From an uncultured Muribaculaceae bacterium (GTDB lineage Bacteria; Bacteroidota; Bacteroidia; Bacteroidales; Muribaculaceae), in contig CAJUBC010000038.1 in the NCBI GenBank assembly GCA_910584545.1, positions 1 to 23,624 of the forward strand: a DNA stretch of 23,624 nt, read 5' to 3'. A program made the translations under genes and the position numbers. The notes beneath the pieces were generated by a model that was not told the DNA's origin, searched no databases, and saw only the letters and a list, made by a program, of their open reading frames with translations. Positions 14,509 through 22,506 of the stretch are shown piece after piece (the first letter of the stretch is position 1; each line of letters begins with the position of its first letter).

Positions 14509-15429
14509 ATGATTATCCCTCCTGTCCTGAAGGATGGTGACCGCGTGGCCATCATCTCGCCGGCTTCGACGGTAAAGCCGGAATACATCGACGGCGCGGT
14601 GGAATTCCTCCGCGCCGAGGGATTCGAACCGGTGGTTTCGCGGCATGCCAAGGGACCTGCCTCCGGATCATACGCCTCCGATATGGAATCGCGTTTAGGA
14701 GACTTCTGCGAGGCGTGGCGCGACCCGTCGGTGCGTGCCGTTCTCTGCGCGCGCGGCGGCTATGGCAGCGTCCATCTCCTTCCGCATATCGATCCGGAGA
14801 TGCTGCGCGAAGACCCTAAGTGGCTCATCGGTTTTTCCGACATCTCCGCGCTCCATGCCATGCTGTCGGCCGCAGGAGTGGCCTCGATTCATGGACCGAT
14901 GGCGAAGCATCTTGCCGAGGAGGACCCGGAGCATTACGCCACACGCGCCATGATGCGTATCCTGCGCGAGGGACTGCCGGTGGAGTATTTCGCAGCCCCG
15001 CATCCTTACAATATCTGCGGAACTGCCGAGGGGAGGATCGCCGGAGGGAACCTCGCCGTAATCAATGGATTGGCCGCGACACCTTTCGACGTGCTGAACC
15101 CTGACACGCCGACGATACTGTTCATAGAGGACATCTCGGAGGCCATCTATGCTGTGGAGCGCATGCTGCGCCGAGTGATCATGAGCGGCGCCTTCCGCAA
15201 CATCAAGGGTCTTGTGGTGGGCCACTTCACGGAGTACCGTCATCCCGACGCCAACCATCCGGATATGGACTCAATGATAAGCAGACTGCTTAAGAAAAAC
15301 GGTATCAATAACATACCCGTGGCTTTCGGTTTTCCGGCGGGTCACACCGCCGACAATCTCCCCCTCGTCTGCGGAGCGCAAGCGAGACTGGAAGTGACAG
15401 AAGACGGAGTCATCCTTTCGATGGAATAA
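14509..15429 (+). CDS. ldcA: LD-carboxypeptidase (peptidase S66)
   Basis: The 306-residue protein matches S66 murein tetrapeptide carboxypeptidases: N-terminal AIISPAS, then ARGGYGS (about 81-87), the nucleophile in IGFSDISALH (S110), E207 in LFIEDISEAIYA and H279 in PAGHTADNLPLVCG, giving the Ser-Glu-His triad. It has no signal peptide and so would act in the cytoplasm, removing D-Ala from recycled tetrapeptides to regenerate tripeptide. It is the last gene of the plus-strand run; a strong hairpin begins 5 bases after its stop. Confidence 0.93.
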   Translation: MIIPPVLKDGDRVAIISPASTVKPEYIDGAVEFLRAEGFEPVVSRHAKGPASGSYASDMESRLGDFCEAWRDPSVRAVLCARGGYGSVHLLPHIDPEMLREDPKWLIGFSDISALHAMLSAAGVASIHGPMAKHLAEEDPEHYATRAMMRILREGLPVEYFAAPHPYNICGTAEGRIAGGNLAVINGLAATPFDVLNPDTPTILFIEDISEAIYAVERMLRRVIMSGAFRNIKGLVVGHFTEYRHPDANHPDMDSMISRLLKKNGINNIPVAFGFPAGHTADNLPLVCGAQARLEVTEDGVILSME

Positions 15430-15466
15430 AATAAAGACCTCTTCCTTCATGGATGGGAAGAGGTCT
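15427..15466 (-). terminator. Strong hairpin between convergent ldcA and the MazG-like gene
   Basis: A perfect 11-bp stem (15435-15445 with 15456-15466, 10-base loop) is followed on the minus strand by TTATTTTATT, so it suits the minus-strand operon best. It may also slow plus-strand transcripts from ldcA, though no T run follows on that side. Confidence 0.7.
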
Positions 15467-15487
15467 AAATGTATCATTTAGTCTCGT

Positions 15488-15856
15488 TTATTTGAAGCGG
15501 TCTGCATCGCGTGTGGTTTTCTTGCGCATCGTTTCGGCGAAAGCTTCCTCGAGGGAGATGCCGGTCTGGTTGGCCAGACAGGTTAAGACCCACAGCACAT
15601 CGGCTATTTCCTCGCGGATTGATGCTTTTGCATCGTCGGGGTCGCGCAGGTCGCCCCGTTTGGCCACCTGGTCGCCGTAGACCCGCGCTATGACGCGGGC
15701 GAGCTCTCCGGTCTCCTCGGTAAGCAGACACATATTGGTGAGCTCGGAGAAATAACCTCCCCCTATCCCCTGAATCCAGCGGTCCACGTCACGCTGCATA
15801 ACTGCGAGCGTGCGCGACCGGTCGGCGCACGTCTTCCGGTCACTGTTCTGTGTCAT
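15488..15856 (-). CDS. MazG-like nucleotide pyrophosphohydrolase
   Basis: The 122-residue helical protein has the all-alpha NTP pyrophosphatase signature: LLTEETGELARV with the E-x2-E pair (E48, E51), then REEIADVLWVLTCLANQTG with E83 and D86, which together bind Mg2+. It is a single-domain member, half the length of E. coli MazG. It probably hydrolyses (d)NTPs to monophosphate and pyrophosphate, for house-cleaning. Its ATG overlaps the stop of the upstream hypothetical gene in an ATGA, so translation is coupled. It is the last gene of the minus-strand cluster. Confidence 0.88.
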   Translation of the reverse strand: MTQNSDRKTCADRSRTLAVMQRDVDRWIQGIGGGYFSELTNMCLLTEETGELARVIARVYGDQVAKRGDLRDPDDAKASIREEIADVLWVLTCLANQTGISLEEAFAETMRKKTTRDADRFK

Positions 15857-16380
15857 ATAATCTGCAGGCGGCGAAGTTCATCGACAATCTCGAGACCCGA
15901 CATCTCGCGGCGGCATGAGAGTGATTTCGCGAAGTCGTCGATGGCAGGATGCAGCCGGCTGTTGCCGAATATACGCCTCATATAGGTGGTGGTTTTCCGG
16001 TAGAGGTTCTCGATCTCGTCATCCTCGAGGGCGCATGTGTCGCGGCCTTCGGCGCCGATTTCCTCGCGGACGCGCTGCCTGATCTCATCGGGGACCTCCT
16101 GCTTGAGGCGTACCAATGAGCGCGACATCACGTTGCTGACCACCATCGCCGAAGTGATGTAGTAATTGTGAAGGAGCGCGTTCCAGGTGGATTTGGGCGA
16201 AACCGACGGGGAGCCGGAGAAATAGAATTCGTTGGAGAATGTCACCATTGGACCGTCGGAGTCGAGCGAGACTCCGGCCACGCGGTCGAGCGCGTCGAGT
16301 GCGGCCAGTGCGATGGCCATGCCGGCAAGGCCGTACGCCTTATCGTCTTCGTTCTGATATTTGAGAGTGAGCTTCTGCAT
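15853..16380 (-). CDS. Conserved-looking hypothetical protein
   Basis: I do not recognise a family for this 175-residue soluble protein. It has no signal peptide or membrane span; LAGMAIALAALDALDRVAGV (residues 18-37) is a hydrophobic helix, FSNEFYFSGSPSVSPKSTWN follows, and the C-terminal half is helical with basic and acidic residues. Codon use is like its neighbours, so it is a real gene. It overlaps the MazG-like gene by 4 bases (ATGA). The 107 bases between it and the barrel gene show no clear promoter or terminator. A linked function with the pyrophosphohydrolase is inference from coupling alone. Confidence 0.75.
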   Translation of the reverse strand: MQKLTLKYQNEDDKAYGLAGMAIALAALDALDRVAGVSLDSDGPMVTFSNEFYFSGSPSVSPKSTWNALLHNYYITSAMVVSNVMSRSLVRLKQEVPDEIRQRVREEIGAEGRDTCALEDDEIENLYRKTTTYMRRIFGNSRLHPAIDDFAKSLSCRREMSGLEIVDELRRLQII

Positions 16381-16487
16381 GCTTCTTACTTTTTAGGGAG
16401 AGCTTCTTTATAGGAGAAAAGTGCTCTTAAAGTTCTAACAAACGGCGTGCCATGATGTTTCGGATGCACCTCTTTTTGTCACGGTTG

Positions 16488-18317
16488 TCAGAAACCGATG
16501 GAGACTCCTGCGGAGAGGGATATTCCGGGCGTGGGACATCCGGGCAGGAGTATGTTGCGGCGGTTCAGGAGGTTGTCGGCCTGCGCCCATACCGCGATGC
16601 GGTCGGTCACTCCGTAGGACGCGCCGAAATCAAGCGATATCAGGTCGGGAAGCGCGTATGCCACCAATTTGTCAGAAGTCGGGACGTAATAATCGGTGTA
16701 GGTCTTGGCATAAATCGCCCGGTCGCCTCGCCAGTCAAGCCCGAGCTTGAATTTCAGACGCTTCCAGGGATTGGACTCGGCTTCGGCGCGTAGTGTCCAG
16801 CGCGGGCGGTCGAAACCGTTGAAGTATCCGTATTCACCGTCCTGCGGCTGATAGCGACCCTCGGCCGAAATCCGGAATATGGAACCGGCGTCGTAGGCGA
16901 GACGGAGCCCGACACTGAATCCGTAGAGGTGCGCGAGGTTGTCGAACGACATTTCTGTGAGCGACGGCAGACTGCCGGTGTAGGCGCCACCGAACATCCT
17001 GGAAGTCGGTGCTGTCGGAGAGAGCATGGCCGTGTACCAGCCGCCGATGCGCTCGTTGAGCGATGCGCGGAAGGCTATGTCGGCTGTTGCCTCGAATCCT
17101 CCGAAGGAACCGAGACGTATGCCGAAATCGCCGTCGACAGGACGGTAAAGCGGAGTGGTGTCCACCAATCCCGGGGTGCAGTAATAGTCCGATTCATATT
17201 GCGAGGCCAATGTGGTGAGCGTCCGGCCTCCGAGAAAATGGAGGAAAATGCCGAACTTCCCGATGTTGTAGTCGAATTCCGCAACGGGTGCCAGCGTGAT
17301 GAATACCCATAAGGAATGATCCATGGCCACGTCCTTGTTGAAAGTCCAGTCGGTGCGGATACCGAGCTTCATGCGGAAATGGTCAAGATTCAGGCGATAC
17401 CAGGGGGTAAGGGACATCGCCCCGTAATTGCGCGGCTCGCCATAGCCCTCCGGTTTGCCGTATATCAGGTAATTGCCGGTTGCGTCGAGACCGATGGCTG
17501 ACTTACGGAAACTCCAGTCGAGTCCGGCGCGGAGGGATACATTGGTCTCCCACATTCCTCCGATATTTATAATGGTATTGTTGTGAAAGGGAGAATAACC
17601 GTTGCCCCAGCCGAAATAACGCACTCCGGCTCCGGCGTAATAACCGACGGGATGCGAGGTGGCGGCTGCCGGAGCGTCCCAGAGCACCCGGGCGTCCACA
17701 TCGTTGAGGGTCTGCCAGAGTCCTTTCCCTTCGTCGGTGCGCGGTTGGTCCTGTCCGGCGGCCGGAATCACGCCGTAGTAATTGAACCGCCCGAAATGAT
17801 AGCCGGCATCGGCCGAGAAGGTTCCTGCGTCGAATCTGTCGGCGAAACGGAAGCCTATGCGCTCGTCGTAGCGCTGCCTGTAGAGATCGCTGCCGTCGAA
17901 CATCTCCGGGTTCCAGAGCGAGGTGGAGTTGTGCTGCAGCCGGACTCCGGCCGAGATGTCGGATTCGTCGACAATCCTGTAGCCGAAGCTTAGCGTGGAG
18001 TTGAGCCAGCTGCCGAGTCCGGCGTCGATGTAACCGCGCGGGGTGTCGGGGTGGGAGATGCGCCAGCCTGTGGCTTCGAGCGGAAGTGGCTCCGGAGGGA
18101 AGGCGGCGACTACTCCGGTACGGTCGAAGTCAAGGTGTCCGCCGTCGATGCGGAATCGTTCCGGACGGGGGAACATGCCGATTTTCTCGCGCCCTATATA
18201 CTCAGGCACATATCGGCCGTCGACTGAGATTGTCTGGTCGAACTGGGCGTAGGCGCCGGCGGACCATAGCAACAAGAGGGATGCGGCGCAACGTGCGATA
18301 GATTCCGGGGATTTCAT
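16488..18317 (-). CDS. Outer-membrane beta-barrel, TonB-receptor-like but without plug
   Basis: The 609-residue protein starts with a signal peptide (hydrophobic LLLLWSAGAYA, cut probably before QFDQ near residue 25). The rest is alternating aromatic and polar strands typical of a large outer-membrane barrel (YDERIGFRFADRFDAGTFSA, YRLNLDHFRMKLGIRTDW), and it ends in Phe (SIGF), the usual barrel C terminus. The last part, VWAQADNLLNRRNILLPG, resembles the C-terminal strands of TonB-dependent receptors. There is no recognisable carboxypeptidase-like or plug domain and no obvious TonB box. It begins 28 bases after the TPR gene, so the two are co-transcribed. Transport substrate unknown. Confidence 0.8.
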   Translation of the reverse strand: MKSPESIARCAASLLLLWSAGAYAQFDQTISVDGRYVPEYIGREKIGMFPRPERFRIDGGHLDFDRTGVVAAFPPEPLPLEATGWRISHPDTPRGYIDAGLGSWLNSTLSFGYRIVDESDISAGVRLQHNSTSLWNPEMFDGSDLYRQRYDERIGFRFADRFDAGTFSADAGYHFGRFNYYGVIPAAGQDQPRTDEGKGLWQTLNDVDARVLWDAPAAATSHPVGYYAGAGVRYFGWGNGYSPFHNNTIINIGGMWETNVSLRAGLDWSFRKSAIGLDATGNYLIYGKPEGYGEPRNYGAMSLTPWYRLNLDHFRMKLGIRTDWTFNKDVAMDHSLWVFITLAPVAEFDYNIGKFGIFLHFLGGRTLTTLASQYESDYYCTPGLVDTTPLYRPVDGDFGIRLGSFGGFEATADIAFRASLNERIGGWYTAMLSPTAPTSRMFGGAYTGSLPSLTEMSFDNLAHLYGFSVGLRLAYDAGSIFRISAEGRYQPQDGEYGYFNGFDRPRWTLRAEAESNPWKRLKFKLGLDWRGDRAIYAKTYTDYYVPTSDKLVAYALPDLISLDFGASYGVTDRIAVWAQADNLLNRRNILLPGCPTPGISLSAGVSIGF

Positions 18318-18345
18318 TTCAGATGTTATGAAAAAGGTCTTGTTC

Positions 18346-20826
18346 TTATTTTTTAAGCTTCTTCAGGCGGGAATCGATCATCTTGAAGATGTCGGATTCC
18401 GATCCGGGATAATTATCCTTCAAGCTTTCGAGGTATTCGCGCGCCGTGGCCTTGTCGCCCCGAGCGGATAGCGCGTCGGCGAGCACGATGTAGCCACGCG
18501 CCAGCCAGTACTCGTGGGGCGAACCGGCATCGGTGAACTCGGTCATCAGCTTCTCGGCTTCTGCGGTTTTGCCGGTGCTCAGGTATCTTTCGCCGAGGGC
18601 GACCGCGGCCTTGGAGCCGGCGAGCGATGTGAAGTTGCGGGCTGTCTGCGAGTAGAGTGCTTCGGCGCGGTGCCAGTCCTTGAGGGCGGCTGAGGCGTCG
18701 GCCTCGAACAGGTCGATGTCTGCCAGCTCGTCGGCATCGAGTCCTCCGGCGGCGCGGATGCGCGAGGTCACGTCGAGCAGGTCGCGCCAGCGTCCCGCCT
18801 TGTGCATGGTACCCGCCATGCGGATGAGTTCGTCGGTCGAAACCTGCTGCGAGGCATTGAGCCGGCGGCGGTATGCCTCGGCGGCGTCATCGGCCTTGCC
18901 GGTCTCCTCGTAGGCGAGTGCCTTCTCGAGCATGGCCTTGGAAAGCCAGCGGGAGTTCGGCCACTGTTTCTCCATTCGTGACAGTTCCTCGATCTTGCGG
19001 CGGAAGTCACCGGAAAGTCCGTAGAGCACTGCGCGGCGGTATGTGGCATAATCGGCGTCGGCACCGCCGCGGGCGATGGCGTCGGAGTATGCAGCCAATG
19101 CGTCGGAGTAAGCTCCTGTGTAGTAGAGGCAGTCGGCGCGGCGCGTGGTCGCGTCGGCCGCGAGTTCTGCTGAAAGTCCGGGACGCGAGGAGAGGGCCTG
19201 CGCGAACTGCCGGGCCGCGTTGCGGTAGTCTTTCTGCTTGTAGAGCGAGTAGGCAAGGTTATAGCGGGCGAGCGGAGCGTTCTGAGAACGCGGCTCTGCC
19301 CTGAGGAACGACTCATAGCTGCCTGCAGCACCCCTGTAGTCGCCCAGGGAGTAGAGCGCGTCGCCCAGCCAGAGCGAGGCCTGCGCGGCCACGCCCGGGG
19401 CGATGTTGCCCATGGCGACGGCTGCGCGCAGGCTTTCGGCAGCCTGCTTACGCTGTCCGTTGGTGAGTCGTTCCACTCCCTGCTCGTACAGTGTCTTCTG
19501 CTTGATTGCGAGAAGTGCGGCAGACGGGCGCGACACCGAGGCGATGCTCTTCAGAGCCTGGTCGTATCTGTGCTCGTTATAATAGGCCGCCGCGAGATAT
19601 TCCTCGACGGCTGCGGCATGCGGCGAGCCGGGGAAGCGTGTGGAGAATTCCTGAAGCAGTTTGGCCGCAGAAGAGAAAGGCACATTGCCGCCTCGGGTCA
19701 GCGCGGTGACGTAGTTGTAGAGCGCCGTCTCCGTCACTTTGGGGTCGATGTCGTTGCGGGCGGCTTTCTCGAAAGCGATGGCCGCGCGCGACGCGTCGCC
19801 GGAGGCAAGGGCGCATTGCCCGAGATAGAGCTGGGTGCCCTGCATTATGTCGGGGGTCGCGTCTGCGGGAATCCTGCGGAAAATCTCCTCCGCCTCCTCG
19901 TATTCATGGTCCGCGTATGCGATTACCCCGAGAGCATAGAGCGCGTCTGGCGACGGATTGTCGGGAGCCTGACTGATGTATTGGGTGAGATAGCGGCGCG
20001 CCGGTGAGTATTCGTTCCGCTTGAAATAGGAAAGGCCCACGATACGGTTGATCTCTGCCGAAAGGCTCGGCTCCGCATTCTCCTTCAGCAACGCCACTCC
20101 GCGCCTTATAACTTTGTCGTACTCACTCCGTGAGAACTCGATCTGGGCCATGTAATACCCCGCCTCGAGTCCTTTCTCTCCGGGAGTCACGTCGGCAAAC
20201 CGGCGGTAAGCCTTTGCGAAGTCCCCCTCGATATAGTCAAGGTAGGCGGAGTAGAAAGTATATGCGTCGGCATATCCTCTTTTCCCCCTGAGGCGGCTCA
20301 GAAGCGCGCGTGCCTCGCGGAAGTGGCCGGTTCGGATCAGGCACACGCACTTGCGGTAGACTGTTTGCGCCTGTTGCGCCGGAGGGAGGGCGTCGATGTT
20401 GACACGTCCGTATGCAAGAAGGGCATCGGGCCATTCATGGTCGAAGAAAAGTGCATCGGCGGCGGCCGCAGCCACGAGCGGCGCGTATGGCGAGGAGGGG
20501 TATCTGCGCAGGAAGTCGGCCGCAACGTCGGCGCAGCGGGCGTCGCCGAGTCCGGCGAGCGCTTCGGTCAGAAGCCATCCGCACTCCTCGGAGTCGTCAG
20601 CCGTGAGTGGGTTCTCATATCCTGCGCCCGGCATTCCGGCGAGGAAGCCCAGCTGGTCGAGTACGCCGGTATAGTTGCCGGCGTCGAGCATCTCCCGGGC
20701 GCGCTCCACGAAGCCGGGTGCGGCGGGAGAGAGGCGTTCCGGCGATGCCGATACCTGCGCGGCGGCAGGTGTTGAGAGAAAAGCGGCCCCGACAAGAAGC
20801 AGGGCCGGTATTCCATGTCTAATCAT
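18346..20826 (-). CDS. Large periplasmic tetratricopeptide-repeat protein
   Basis: The 826-residue protein has a signal peptide (PALLLVGAAFLSTPAAA, cut before QVSAS) and no lipobox. The remainder is a chain of TPR-like helix pairs with A8/Y-type positions, for example YALGVIAYADHEYEEAEEIF, LWLGDALYSLGDYRGAAGSY and ARYNLAYSLYKQKDYRNAAR, spanning nearly all the mature protein. Segments resemble the YbgF/CpoB and BamD type of TPR. It is likely a periplasmic scaffold. It lies between a peptidoglycan-binding OmpA-type lipoprotein gene (47-base gap) and an outer-membrane barrel gene (28-base gap), suggesting that the three work together at the envelope; the function is unknown. Confidence 0.85.
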   Translation of the reverse strand: MIRHGIPALLLVGAAFLSTPAAAQVSASPERLSPAAPGFVERAREMLDAGNYTGVLDQLGFLAGMPGAGYENPLTADDSEECGWLLTEALAGLGDARCADVAADFLRRYPSSPYAPLVAAAAADALFFDHEWPDALLAYGRVNIDALPPAQQAQTVYRKCVCLIRTGHFREARALLSRLRGKRGYADAYTFYSAYLDYIEGDFAKAYRRFADVTPGEKGLEAGYYMAQIEFSRSEYDKVIRRGVALLKENAEPSLSAEINRIVGLSYFKRNEYSPARRYLTQYISQAPDNPSPDALYALGVIAYADHEYEEAEEIFRRIPADATPDIMQGTQLYLGQCALASGDASRAAIAFEKAARNDIDPKVTETALYNYVTALTRGGNVPFSSAAKLLQEFSTRFPGSPHAAAVEEYLAAAYYNEHRYDQALKSIASVSRPSAALLAIKQKTLYEQGVERLTNGQRKQAAESLRAAVAMGNIAPGVAAQASLWLGDALYSLGDYRGAAGSYESFLRAEPRSQNAPLARYNLAYSLYKQKDYRNAARQFAQALSSRPGLSAELAADATTRRADCLYYTGAYSDALAAYSDAIARGGADADYATYRRAVLYGLSGDFRRKIEELSRMEKQWPNSRWLSKAMLEKALAYEETGKADDAAEAYRRRLNASQQVSTDELIRMAGTMHKAGRWRDLLDVTSRIRAAGGLDADELADIDLFEADASAALKDWHRAEALYSQTARNFTSLAGSKAAVALGERYLSTGKTAEAEKLMTEFTDAGSPHEYWLARGYIVLADALSARGDKATAREYLESLKDNYPGSESDIFKMIDSRLKKLKK

Positions 20827-20873
20827 AATGTCAGGTTCTCTCGAAAAAGTTATTCAAGGGTCGTTTAAATCCC

Positions 20874-21710
20874 TTATTTCTCCTCGGGGGCCTGGTCTAT
20901 GAGGTCGAGGAACTGGTCGAGTTTCGGGGTGATGATGATTTCGGTGCGGCGGTTGCGCTGACGGCCCACCTCGGTATTGTTGTCGGCTATCGGGTTGTAT
21001 TCGCCACGGCCACCGGCTGTAAGACGGGAGGGATTGACTCCGAAATCATTCTGGAGAGTCTGCACCACAGAGGATGCGCGCAGGGTGGAGAGGTCCCAGT
21101 TGTTGCGGATGTTGGGACGGGAGATGGGCACGTTGTCGGTGTTGCCCTCCACGAGCACGTCATAGTCCTTGTAATCCTTGATGATCTTGGCGATCTTGCT
21201 CAGGGTCTCCATGGCGCGGGGACTGATCTCATAGCTTCCGGTCTTGAAGAGCATGTTGTCGGCCAGAGAGATGTAGACCACTCCCTTGAGCACCTTGACA
21301 TCGACATCCTTCAGCTCGTCGTTCGAGAGCGAGCGGGTGAGTTTGTTGGTCAGCGCCATGTTGAGGGAGTCGGACTTCGACTTTGCGGAGATGAGTTCCT
21401 TGATATACTTGTTGGAGGCGTTGATCTCATCCACGAGTTTGGAGATGTTCACGCTACCCTGCTGCGAGTTGAGGAGGCTCTGGTCGAGAGTGGACTTCAT
21501 CGACTCGAGCTGTTTCTTGAGGTCGTCGTTCTGCGAGCGCAGGTCCTTTATGACATACTCCATTCCCTTGGAATTGGAATTACATTCGAGCAGACCGTCG
21601 CGGGTGGTCTGATATTCCATCTGAAGCTTGTTGTACTTCTTGTTGGATACGCAGCCGCTGAGGCAGATCACGGCAGCCGCCGCAGCGGCTAAAAATCTGA
21701 TACCTTTCAT
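20874..21710 (-). CDS. OmpA-family lipoprotein with coiled coil
   Basis: I start the gene at the ATG at 21710, giving 278 residues, because this places a lipoprotein signal peptide at the N terminus: FLAAAAAAVICLSGC with the lipobox cysteine at residue 20. An earlier in-frame ATG at 21755 would put 15 extra residues ahead of it. Residues about 25-140 are heptad-rich (coiled coil). Residues about 150-265 form the OmpA C-terminal domain that binds peptidoglycan: VLVEGNTDNVPI, NNWDLSTLRASSVV, LTAGGRGEYNPI, RQRNRRTEIII. It would anchor the outer membrane to the wall. It heads the minus-strand cluster; a good promoter lies 140 bases upstream. Confidence 0.92.
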   Translation of the reverse strand: MKGIRFLAAAAAAVICLSGCVSNKKYNKLQMEYQTTRDGLLECNSNSKGMEYVIKDLRSQNDDLKKQLESMKSTLDQSLLNSQQGSVNISKLVDEINASNKYIKELISAKSKSDSLNMALTNKLTRSLSNDELKDVDVKVLKGVVYISLADNMLFKTGSYEISPRAMETLSKIAKIIKDYKDYDVLVEGNTDNVPISRPNIRNNWDLSTLRASSVVQTLQNDFGVNPSRLTAGGRGEYNPIADNNTEVGRQRNRRTEIIITPKLDQFLDLIDQAPEEK

Positions 21711-21969
21711 AATTGTCTTAAATTTAAGATGCGATAACAGCCAAGCCAAGGCCATCTAAAGCAAAGAGTTATAACGTCAATAACATTTCCGGAGACACTC
21801 CCGGACGGAGCCTCACCATTATATTAACGCAGAAAGTCCATATTCTGTGCAAAATTAGCGAAATCTCCTTTCATTACAAAATCCCGGCACCTGGAAAAAA
21901 CTGAAAAGCATATCCTATCTCGGTCAATCTTTGTTCAGCATTGTCTCGGTTTCTGCAGCTTTGGCTCAG
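21711..21969. other. Intergenic region with OmpA-lipoprotein promoter and long leader
   Basis: The 259 bases hold the promoter at 21850-21880 and, downstream of it on the minus strand, a leader of about 130 bases with a GC-rich hairpin (CCGGAG with CTCCCGG, 21789-21804). No convincing terminator for the gene ending at 21970 is seen; a T run near 21903-21898 has no good stem before it. Confidence 0.5.
21850..21880 (-). promoter_or_regulatory. Promoter of the OmpA-TPR-barrel cluster
   Basis: TTTG (21880-21877 on the minus strand), 19 bases, then TAATTTTG (21857-21850) match the Bacteroidetes promoter. Transcription would start near 21843. Confidence 0.6.
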
Positions 21970-22506
21970 TCACTGCTTAAATAGAGAAATAATCTCATCT
22001 GTGTCAACAGCGTAGGTTTTATTGACGAGATAAGTTAAAACAGTCCCCAACAATCTTACCTCTTCCACATCTTTCATGGACTTGAACAGTCGCTTGAATC
22101 GTGCGTCTTTATTTGACATCACATTCTTGGTCTGCGCTGTGAATTCCTTTAAAACCGACGAAAGTCCATAATCCGTCATATTGATTCTTGCTACTTCCGC
22201 ACACGACAGAATAAATCCATCTATGGCGGGCTTGACAAGAATTATGAAATGTGGTCTGTCCGTATGACGAAGCAGTTTTAGATGCTTACTTGAAGCAATC
22301 TCCAGAAATTCATTCAGGTATCCCGGACGACGTTTATCAGCATCGATCATACCGACTGCAAAACGGTCTGCAAACTTCTCCCGCATCACTTTTGCCACTT
22401 GGTTACAGCCTTTCTGATGGTTACAGCCACCCGTACAAACCAGGGTTTCGACAAGATTTGTATCAACGTAACATTCAGGAATTACGAAATCCGCGCGCTG
22501 GTTCAT
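21970..22506 (-). CDS. Small TOPRIM-like protein coupled to an ATPase; putative effector
   Basis: The 178-residue soluble protein is not one I can assign to a named family. At the N terminus FVIPECYVD resembles the first TOPRIM strand with its E-G-x-x-D motif (here E11-C-Y-V-D15), and GMIDADKRRPG gives the D-x-D acids (D55, D57). Between them is LVCTGGCNHQKGCNQ with C24, C28, H30 and C34, a spacing that could bind a metal. The C-terminal 80 residues are mainly helical and basic. TOPRIM domains use these acids to bind Mg2+ for nucleic-acid cleavage. Its ATG overlaps the ATPase stop (ATGA), so the two proteins are made together. A nuclease effector is inference. Confidence 0.6.
   Translation of the reverse strand: MNQRADFVIPECYVDTNLVETLVCTGGCNHQKGCNQVAKVMREKFADRFAVGMIDADKRRPGYLNEFLEIASSKHLKLLRHTDRPHFIILVKPAIDGFILSCAEVARINMTDYGLSSVLKEFTAQTKNVMSNKDARFKRLFKSMKDVEEVRLLGTVLTYLVNKTYAVDTDEIISLFKQ

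Noticed and set aside
21711..21755. An upstream in-frame ATG for the OmpA-family gene
   Set aside because: It would place 15 residues ahead of a typical lipoprotein signal peptide.
21905..21969. Degenerate TCTCGGT-type repeats after the TOPRIM-like gene
   Set aside because: Copies differ too much and have no fixed period; no CRISPR-like spacing.
21970..22506. Assignment of the small partner to AriB (DUF4435) or RloB
   Set aside because: Length is too short for AriB and the N-terminal motif does not match the RloB pattern I know; only the TOPRIM-like acids are shared.
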